From Trachythela sp. YZ-2020 (taxonomy: Eukaryota > Cnidaria > Anthozoa > Malacalcyonacea > Clavulariidae): DNA of 64,000 nucleotides. The notes below the pieces were generated by a model. That model saw only the letters and a list, made by a program, of their open reading frames with translations, was not told the origin of the DNA and ran no database searches. The DNA lies in assembly GCA_016169945.1 (NCBI GenBank), contig JADLSH010000215.1, positions 706,375 to 770,374 on the forward strand. Reading direction: 5' to 3'. The translations under genes were made by a program, and so were the position numbers. Shown here one piece after another: positions 56,771 through 64,000 of this stretch (positions are counted from its first letter, which is position 1; every line of letters begins with the position of its first letter).

Positions 56771-57730
56771 AACATGTATTACGGGTTAATGTAAAAATAT
56801 GTCCAGTGCCAGTGGTGTAAAAGGATTGTTAAAATTTTTGAAAAACTTGAGTCTGTAGATTGTCGGAAATGGCATTTTCAGAGTCTTCTCTACCTCTTTC
56901 GTTATAGTTTCGTTATATATAAGATTTCAAACACTCTACTAGTTTCGAATTCAAGTATCTCGTTGCAATTTTCTTTAAATGCAGTTATTTAAAGAAAACG
57001 CCCCCAAAAGGTAACCTTCAACATCATAAAGACCCAATTGTAGAAACTGCATTTTTACAACAGAGTTGACTTAATTTTACTCGAGAATACTGAAGTGGAA
57101 ATAGAACGCACAATGCGGCAGAGCAAAAGTTAGGAGGTTTTGCGCAGTCGTGTATGGCTATGTCATCTTACATTTGAGTATATTGCTTTAAGAGAAGAAT
57201 ATATCTCTGGGTTTTGCAATGTATACGTTGATTTCTTTTATTGACAATTGCAATTTTTGTATCGTTTATTATACTTTTTTAGACAGGATGTTTCGGACCA
57301 ACTCGGACCGAATTAAGTAGTGTTATTTTACAATTTGGGACCGATTAAAGTCACACTAATGATGGGGTGTCACACTAATGAAACCCAATCACTTTTAGAA
57401 TGTATTTATAAAATATATTACGAAAAATCTCTACGGCGTTTGAACATGATTTTGCCTGTTGGAAACAGACCTGTTCATATGAGCGCGGCTAGCCGTGCTA
57501 CCCACTGCCATATTAGGGGGGGGGGGGGGGGTAGATTATTTTTTTGTGCGTTCATATATATATTATGGATGTTTTTCTCCCGCCTCATTAGGAGAAAATT
57601 ACATAATAACAAGCAAACGTGGCGCTGTCGAAACGATATTTTCTTGTTGTTCATGATATTATGTAGTGACATTACGGCTGTAATGGCATCTGTATTGCAA
57701 TAACTTTTATAAAATAACATGTATATAACG
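56771..57730. other. No supported gene
   Basis: AT-rich sequence with a G run at about 57518-57532. Short ORFs here lack domains or splice context. Confidence 0.4.
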
Positions 57731-57744
57731 CGTGCTCTGATTGG

Positions 57745-57905
57745 TCGAAACCCGTGTTTGGATCAGGCCATCCAAACACGGAAGACTATCGTGTTGTTGT
57801 TATTTTATAAAACAAATTACTTTATCGGCGAGTGATTTTGCGAGCTTTTCTTAACTCTCACAACATTCCCGCGTGTTTGGATCAGGCCATCCAAACACGG
57901 AAACC
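57745..57905. repeat. Paired CGTGTTTGGATCAGGCC palindromes
   Basis: The palindrome GTGTTTGGATCAGGCCATCC... occurs at about 57752-57782 and 57870-57901, and again at 35356-35387. The flank TTAACTCTCACAACATTCCC is shared with the 35 kb copy. Confidence 0.65.
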
Positions 57906-58215
57906 ATAAAGTAATTGTATAGTCATAACTTAAAGTTTCAACTCGTCCAAATAGGTCCAATCAGCAAAACATTTCCATCTCGGTCAGGTGGGAGGATGAT
58001 ATATGAAATTTTTTATCCGGCAAATTTGACTGAGATCCCACCTAGCGCGAGGCTCGTCTCGATCCCATATAAATACACAAATACACAATGATTTTTACAT
58101 ATATAAATTAATGGGGACATACGGATCTCACTCAAGTGAGTTTCCCGGCTCATATAAACAAGCCCTAAACGGGTAGAATGAACTGCAGAGATATTTCAAG
58201 ATAAAATACAACCAG

Positions 58216-58467
58216 TTTATTTCATTTTTAGTTTTACAATCTTTCTAACATTGCACAGTACAAAATTAAGATAAACAAGAAGAAGAAACAAGGTGTACGA
58301 TATTTAACCGAGTTGATTAGCCGCTCGTTCAAGCAAGAATGTTCAATTGAGTAAAATACAACAGAACTTCTCTTTTCTTTTGCAAAGATGTGGGCACATG
58401 TCCCGTGGGCAATAACTGAATCCTCCACATGGTGGGCAAGGCATACGCAGTGGAACACATGCCACCA
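58216..58467 (-). CDS. Possible terminal exon encoding a Cys-rich tail
   Basis: On the minus strand a pyrimidine tract and TATAG acceptor (58468-58469) precede about 40 codons to a TGA at 58343-58345. The frame is cysteine-rich (MPCPPCGGFSYC, MCPHLC, ending FCC). AATAAA on the minus strand (near 58216-58221) would serve as polyadenylation signal. No upstream exon was identified and a second frame is also open, so this is tentative. Confidence 0.25.
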
Positions 58468-58562
58468 CTATAGAAAGAAATGAACATTACAAACATCGTA
58501 AAAACTGGGTTATCTGCTTGGGCTGCCATGGATGCATTCGTGGTAATATCATATACCATGAG

Positions 58563-58913
58563 CAGGGCCGCACAGAGACATTTGTGTGCCTGGTTAAAAA
58601 AGTAACTTTGGGGCCCTAGTTATTTTCCATCCTTAAAGATCTTTCGCATCATGTGTTTGTTTAGAAAATTGAATTCCATAAACTTGAACTTCTGGATTAC
58701 GTTCTGTAGTCTTTAACGCTTTAAATAACATTCTCAATCTACATTCAGTATTAGAATAGTTTAAAGGGGTCTGGGGGTATTCTCCCCCGGAAAAGGGTCT
58801 CAGGAATGGCAAATTCCTGCATTCTGAAAGACAATTTACAGTAATACCTTTCGTTGTGGGCAAGGTGAAAATTGCCCCCTTTGCCCCCCCCCCTCCCCCA
58901 CTGGGTGGCCCTG
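58563..58913. mobile_element. hAT-like MITE with perfect 8 bp duplication
   Basis: Ends CAGGGCCG and GGTGGCCCTG, flanked by ACCATGAG at 58555-58562 and 58914-58921. The body includes a long C run and shares sequence with 32287-32681. Confidence 0.88.
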
Positions 58914-58944
58914 ACCATGAGAATATACTAAATATCATATGAGG

Positions 58945-59199
58945 GTTTTGTAGATGGAAAATTATTGAGTGTAAATTATATACATTTATCAGACCAGACC
59001 TAACCAGGAACAGCTGCGAAAAATGCAACTATAGGTCCCTGGCAGGAATTGAACCTGCGGCCCTGCGATTGATTGAATCGCACAGATTCTATTCCTGCCA
59101 GGGACCTATAGTTGCATTTTTCGCAGCTGTTCCTGGTTAGGTCTAATAAATGTATATAATTTACACTCAATAATTTTCCATCTACAAAACCAGTGAGAT
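58945..59199. repeat. Head-to-head pair of tRNA-derived SINEs
   Basis: Two opposite copies meet at GCGATTGATTGAATCGC (about 59064-59080). Both contain GCAGGAATTGAACCTG-type B boxes, TATAGTTGCATTTTTCGCAG and GTTCCTGGTTAGGTCT, ending in GGTTTTGTAGATGG / CCATCTACAAAACC. The whole is a long palindrome. Confidence 0.75.
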
Positions 59200-59231
59200 G
59201 CCAACAAAATCTAGATAAATATCATTTTCTA

Positions 59232-60643
59232 ACAATAGCGTTGTCTCGACGTGACGTCACGAATTCCGACCCCCCGCCAAGACTCAGACAAACATTGGCA
59301 ACTCTTAATATAAATTGTATTATGATTGAGAGCTTGCTGTGAGTTATTTTGATAATTTGATAGTTTGTTTAAAGTTTATTTGTGCGGAATCATACACACG
59401 TTGTACTTTTTGCTTTAGTCGAAGTGCCAGTGTCGATATTTTTGCTTTGGTAGTTGTAATATAGGCTATTTCATCGCTTTAGTATGGACTATTCTGTCGC
59501 TGCTATAAATAGGTCTACTATCCTATATAGTCTATTTTAATATATTGTTGCTTTCGTGTTTATACTAAGTTTGGACGCTTAAAAACCATTTTTTGTCGAT
59601 TTAGTGCCCATTATTTTGCTCTTTTGGTGTTTTATATTCGCTTTTATAGTGCCCATTATTTTTAACATTTACTATTTTGTCGCTGTATTAGTATCCACTA
59701 TTTATAGTCTATTTTGTTTACCTTTTAGTTTTAATACTATAAAAGAAGCTAGATCTAGGATTGTCTATTATTCTATCGACTATATTCTATATTTAAAATA
59801 CGGATTTATTTCAAATGAAAGATTGTCACTTATACGTAAAATAATTTCAAATATAAACTCTTTTCACTGAGGAATCTTCCGTTGATAAGTAAAACTATTT
59901 TGCTTTGACAATAAAAAAATATGTTGAAAAAATATTTCACAAGCCGGTTAACTTATTGATTTAATAGTCTATAAAAGAGAGAACCGCCCTTTGGCACTGT
60001 GTCTGGTTTAAAAATGAATTCTACAACTAGTGCTTCTCCGATAAATTTAACAACTCTCACTGAAAACGACGGCGTTCCCGGCTCATATTTTGAGCATGAT
60101 CCATCAGATTATACTGTCGATCAACTCAAGCGGTGGTTAAATGTAGAGGCTTGAAGCAAAGTGGTAAACGCCGAAGGCCCTTTACCACTTTAGCCCTTTA
60201 TCCGTGGGCCCTTTCTCGCCTGGCCAATGAACTGCACAAATATATGTGTTCCTATTTATCATTGATACATCAAAGTTTTCCCGCGAACATGCTGAAACCC
60301 AGCGACGAGACTTTTCAATTCCTTGCGACGGTTTTGGAAAAGGTATAAATACCTTTTGCCCAGAACAAGGCCAGAAGCCCTCATTTCCTGAAGCGATTTC
60401 GGCAATTTTTCTGGATATCTCGAATCACTTGCACACGTTCCCCAGCAACAGTGCTTAGTACTAACCATGTTCTAACTTTGGTGTAAATTTGAATGAGTTT
60501 TAGTGCAGATAAAATAAAAAAATATGCCAATGATAGTTCGCTGCTAGTATAATTCTATATTAAATAGTAGTTTGTTTGTCTGAGTCTCGTGGGGGGTCTT
60601 AGCTGAGGGAATCTATTTTTAGCTACGTGAGACAACGCTATTT
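59232..60643. mobile_element. 1.4 kb TIR element with a SAP-domain gene relic
   Basis: Left AATAGCGTTGTCTCGACGTG and right (reverse complement) AATAGCGTTGTCTCACGTAG, each followed inward by GACCCCCC and GACTCAGACAAAC, mark imperfect inverted ends. No clear target duplication. The superfamily is not assigned. Confidence 0.55.
60014..60348 (+). pseudogene. SAP-domain protein relic
   Basis: From ATG 60014 the frame reads ...HDPSDYTVDQLKRWL, then a missing A at about 60138-60140 shifts frame. The next frame continues KCRGLKQSGKR, the second SAP helix. SAP domains bind scaffold/AT-rich DNA. The rest (to 60348) is open but not recognised. It lies between the TIRs of the element at 59232-60643. Confidence 0.55.
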
Positions 60644-60804
60644 GAACGAGGGGAGCAATATGTGGATTGCCCGTCAGCTTCTCGTGAAATAACCACCATA
60701 ATGCTGAGCACTATAAACACCAAAGTCTTCATTGTGCAATCTTTAAAAAGAAGAAGAATTAATTAACGAGTTATATAGGAGCCAGTGGTTTAGTTGTCGT
60801 GAAA

Positions 60805-60910
60805 AAAGATTAAAAACAAATCTCGACGTTTCGAGCAAATAGTACTTCCTACTAACACCCCTGACGAAGGACCTTTGTTCGAAACGTCAAGATTTGTGTT
60901 TAATCTTTTC
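60805..60910. repeat. Inverted repeat with CGAAACGTC motif
   Basis: AGATTAAAAACAAATCTCGA pairs with TTTGTGTTTAATCTTT, and GACGTTTCGAGCAAA with TTGTTCGAAACGTC. Related CGAAACGT hairpins occur at 24225-24275 and 63590-63620. Confidence 0.5.
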
Positions 60911-61054
60911 CAGGCTGACGATAACTAAACCCACCGGCTCCTATATCTACATCGCGACCGACGCTGAAGTGCAGAACCTCCCAAGGACAGACATTTTAAC
61001 GAGCTATATAGTCTGCTGCAGTAAAGTTCTTAAGTTGTACTGTATATTAAGATG

Positions 61055-61285
61055 TTCTAGTCCTGGGGTCGGTTATACGACGGGCGGATACCGCTATCCA
61101 CCGGATAGTGATTTTCAAGCTTTCTTCAATTGTTCGTTGATTGTTATAACCCAGATTAAAGTTTAGTATTTATAAAATTGAAGTTAATTTTTATTCATTC
61201 TGGGGTTTATATCCCTACAAAGGTTGAAAAAATCACTATCAGCTGGATAGCGCTAACCGGCCTTCGTACAACCGGTCCCTGGTAT
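61055..61285. mobile_element. Palindromic MITE
   Basis: CCTGGGGTCGGTTATACGAC (left) pairs with TCGTACAACCGGTCCCTGG (right). Inner arms are GGATAGTGATTTT / AATCACTATCAGCTGG. The design resembles the 39499 palindrome. Confidence 0.65.
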
Positions 61286-62268
61286 CTAAAATTACGTTCA
61301 CTTGTATCAGTTGGACGAATTGACATCGAAAGATGGCGGCTGCTCATAGTCGATTAATAAAGACAAACCAAAATCAGTTTTAAATTGGCTAATTCTACGA
61401 TTTGCCACGCTTTTGGTGTTTTTGTATACTCGTTTTAGCGCCATTTTATTCATTTCGTGCACAGCCACAGGACTGTAGAAAAGACGACCAGAAGCCATCC
61501 TAACTTAATTTTTGGCACCGTCAATTGGCAATCGTATAACAAGTTGTGCACTTGTGAGTTGTGTTTGCGTGGCGCCATTTTGGATTGATATGGTACGTGC
61601 TCTGTCTCATCGATCGTTGTCGACTTTGGAAGCGCACACTCCCACCACTGCTTCGACACAAAAGTTGGTATGGAAACATCACATCGTTCCACATGTAAAC
61701 AAAAGTTCTATCCGCCCGGCGCAGTTTCCGAGATGCGATGATACCTTATATCCGATACAATGTAAACATATCACTAGACGTGTAACCAACACATGGGCGT
61801 TCTTCCTAGGTTGCTATCACTGGGTAGCTATATAGCTGTAAAAATGTTAATACTAGCTTTGTTGTGTAACTTACCCTTAATTGCAATCCAACTCCAAGCC
61901 AATGATATATGTTGATGTTAATAGAAATACTTTGCCAGTGTTAGATAGATATAACTTGAGAACTGTTTTTGAGGTCTTTATATAGCCATGCTGACGAAAG
62001 AAAGGGGTGGAATTTTTTCAAACAAAGACAGTGTTATAATGGCAAGATTGATGGAAGTAATGAGTGTAAATTCCGACGATTTCACGCTAAACATTAACTA
62101 TATTTAGCTGAGTGCCAAATTCCTTCAGTTTTACGCAACGCTAAACATGCAGGGAAGGAAGCCATCAACTAATTTTAGCTGAGTGCCAATTTTAATTGGT
62201 AAATATTGCCACACTGAGGTAAGGAGAAAATTTTAAAATATCAATGAAAGGCAGGGCTGTAATGGAGT
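61286..62268. other. No supported gene
   Basis: Opposed ATG-starting ORFs occur (61498 minus, 61512 plus and 61692 minus) with AAGATGGCGG / AAAATGGCGCC contexts, but no domain, donor or conserved motif supports any of them. Confidence 0.35.
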
Positions 62269-62500
62269 GTATCAAGCGCAGCAAGTGTAGCAAGTGAAGC
62301 AGGCGTAACAAGTGTAGCAGGCGTAACAAGTGTAGCAGGCGAAGCAAGTGTATCAAGCGCAGCAAGTGTAGCAAGTGAAGCAGGCGTAACAAGTGTAGCA
62401 GGCGTAACAAGTGTAGCAGGCGAAGCAAGTGTATCAAGCGCAGCAAGTGTAGCAAGTGAAGCAGGCGTAACAAGTGTAGCAAAGTGTAGCAAGTGCAACA
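62269..62500. repeat. 9 bp minisatellite in 81 bp higher-order units
   Basis: Variants of GTAGCAAGT/GTAGCAGGC/GTAACAAGT repeat every 9 bp. Nine variants form an 81 bp unit starting GTATCAAGCGCAGCAAGT at 62269, 62350 and 62431. The minus strand reads as Leu-Leu-His/Arg repeats, an artefact of the 9 bp period. Confidence 0.92.
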
Positions 62501-62509
62501 GGCGTTACA

Positions 62510-63076
62510 AACTGCGCTCCTGTGTGGTAGAATACTTAGCTCCTATGTGGCATAACCTTATTCCATCGTTTCTGAGTGATAATCTACAGAAAGTACAAAG
62601 ACGAGCTTTCAAAATTATGTACCCAGATGTACATTATAACGATGCTCTATCTCTATCGGGGTGTATACTTTTAAGTGAAAGACGTGACCATTTGTGTAAG
62701 CAAAACTTTCAATAAAATCTGTAATACTGAATCTCGACTCCACCATCTTATACCAAGCATTAGGTCTAACGACGTACACGATTATCTTCTACGGAAACAA
62801 TGAGTGTTACACATTACCAAAATGTATAGAACCGAACGTTTTAAACGTAGTTTTATTCCTTCTATGTGTTATAAATATTCTTAAAATTTGTAATTGTATA
62901 TATAATATGTATTTATATATCAAATTCTATATATTTGTATAAATGTCTTATATTTACCTAATTTGTAATATAGCTTATTGATATATTTTATCATTCTATG
63001 TAAAAATATCACAATTCGCTATTTTGTGCTTACGATATTTAATGACCAATAATAAAATAAATAAATAATAAACATA
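62510..63076 (+). pseudogene. 5'-truncated non-LTR retrotransposon (RT C-terminus)
   Basis: The + frame reads VEYLAPMWHN, LQKVQRRAFKIMYPD and LSERRDHLCK, classic C-terminal RT motifs; a frameshift near 62713 and stops follow. The 3' end is AATAAAATAAATAAATAATA (about 63051-63072). It lies between two blocks of the same minisatellite. Confidence 0.8.
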
Positions 63077-63222
63077 GCAAGTGTATAGCAGGCGTAGCAA
63101 GTGTATAGCAGGCGTAGCAAGTGTATAGCAGGCGTAGCAAGTGTAGCAGGCGTAACAAGTGTAGCAAGCGTAACAAGTGCAGCAAGTGTATAGCAAGTGT
63201 AGCAAAGCGTAGCAAGTGTAGC
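63077..63222. repeat. Right block of the split minisatellite
   Basis: AGCAAGTGTATAGCAGGCGT units (about 20 bp) pass into the 9 bp GTAGCAGGC/GTAACAAGT type. It is the continuation of 62269-62500 beyond the retrotransposon insertion. Confidence 0.85.
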
Positions 63223-63699
63223 GGTGACTATAAAAGGCGGAATGACTCTGCGGAATGGCATGCGGAATGAGTTGCGGAATGAAAAATTACATCAAGTACG
63301 TAGTGTAAATAAACCGCTTTTTCTAATAACGCGGGCTAAAAGTTTGGTTATTGTATGTTCAAATATTAATGTTGAATCACTTGAATGTGATATTAAAATC
63401 GTTTGAATGTGATATTAAAATCGTAAGTACTTTGCGCAAATTTTCAAAACACGAACAGGAGGTATCTAGTAGCGAAGCAAACCCGACAATTTCGTCATGC
63501 TATGCAATTTGGTCATCATTCATTTCTTTAAAAATTAATTGATTTCACAGTCTATGCACACGAAAACATGACCTCGACGACCTGAAAGATTAAAAATTCT
63601 CGAAACGTCGAGAATTTGTTTGCTTAATTTTCATTAGCATTGCTGTCAAACAACCTGTTGTATTCAGCTCACACATGGGTATAATTAAGGAAAACTTGA

Positions 63700-63893
63700 A
63701 CTGTGTGTTAAGAAAGGATTCAGAAGCTTTTTGTCTTCGTTTGAGGCTTGTTTTACATGTCGAATTTCCGTTGAATTTTAATAACTCGTCAAGTTTAATA
63801 TGAAATATCTTTGTGGACGGCAATTCGTCATCTAAACCAGGTCTCAAACGAAGACAAAAAGCAAAAGCTTCTGAATCCTTTCTTAACACACGC
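63700..63893. mobile_element. Palindromic MITE at right edge
   Basis: TGTGTGTTAAGAAAGGATTC (left) is inverted at the right (GAATCCTTTCTTAACACACG). Inner arms are CTTTTTGTCTTCGTTTGAG / CTCAAACGAAGACAAAAAG. From 63894 to 64000 nothing further is seen. Confidence 0.75.
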
Positions 63894-64000
63894 TGATGCG
63901 CACGCGCAACAAATTAATGTGACTTTTGTCTGATTGGTTGATTCCCGTAGCAATCTGTAGATTTCTAAGTAAACCCTTTGAAATTGAAATTAGCATTGCT

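Noticed and set aside
57320..57720. 127-residue + strand ORF
   Set aside because: It spans a poly-G run, has no domain or splice support and overlaps an equal ORF on the other strand.
61307..61835. Divergent ORFs around 61.5 kb as a bidirectional gene pair
   Set aside because: No donor sites, conserved motifs or codon pattern; overlapping frames look like chance openings.
62192..62498. Leucine/histidine-repeat proteins on the minus strand
   Set aside because: The periodic peptide is produced by the 9 bp minisatellite in several frames at once; no coding evidence.

Overview
This window is eukaryotic nuclear DNA from an animal. It is AT-rich, its genes are split by GT-AG introns, and introns and intergenic space are crowded with small inverted-repeat transposons (MITEs), tRNA-derived SINEs, minisatellites and retrotransposon pieces. 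The gene set (p38-pathway MAP kinase kinase, profilin, SAMD3-like protein, isopenicillin-N-synthase-like dioxygenase, KDZ-type cysteine-cluster protein) and the repeat style suggest a cnidarian, probably an anthozoan. That assignment is inference; no species can be named from the sequence alone.

Region 1 (about 0.9-19.9 kb, + strand): the 3' part of a conserved gene I cannot name, with seven phase-compatible exons. Its 14.4 kb intron (2306-16723) is nested three deep. It contains a non-LTR retrotransposon fragment. That fragment is cut exactly in two by a 12,531 bp element (2641-15171) with CACTG-type terminal inverted repeats, AGGTTA-rich subterminal arrays and a TA target-site duplication. 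The element carries an eight-exon SAMD3-like gene as its only recognisable gene. Removing the element plus one TA restores the retrotransposon reading frame without a gap. This is the most unusual object in the window.

Region 2 (20.7-24.6 kb, - strand): a profilin gene with one visible first exon and two tandem, diverged copies of its terminal exon. Region 3 (29.3-43.2 kb, + strand): a MKK3/MKK6-type kinase in ten exons. The last visible exon has a one-base frameshift and the end of the kinase C-lobe was not found. The introns hold mariner-like, Harbinger-like and hAT-like MITEs, some nested.

Region 4 (44.3-48.2 kb): a 2.7 kb long-TIR, Mutator-like element with 9 bp target duplications and an exon encoding the catalytic-cysteine box of an OTU protease. 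Its right arm is interrupted by a Harbinger-like MITE, and the left arm preserves the empty site. Next to it, on the - strand, is a frameshifted KDZ-associated cysteine-cluster exon. Region 5 (49.9-51.1 kb, + strand): a compact two-exon 2-oxoglutarate/Fe(II) dioxygenase, apparently intact.

Region 6 (51.9-64 kb) is mostly mobile-element debris. It contains a non-LTR 3' end, a BEL/Pao pol fragment whose two halves lie in opposite orientation around inverted hAT-like copies, a SAP-domain gene relic in a TIR element, a hAT-like MITE with a perfect 8 bp duplication, and an 81 bp higher-order minisatellite interrupted by another non-LTR fragment. Three coding relics or genes carry frameshifts at short homopolymers, so some breaks may be consensus errors rather than mutations.
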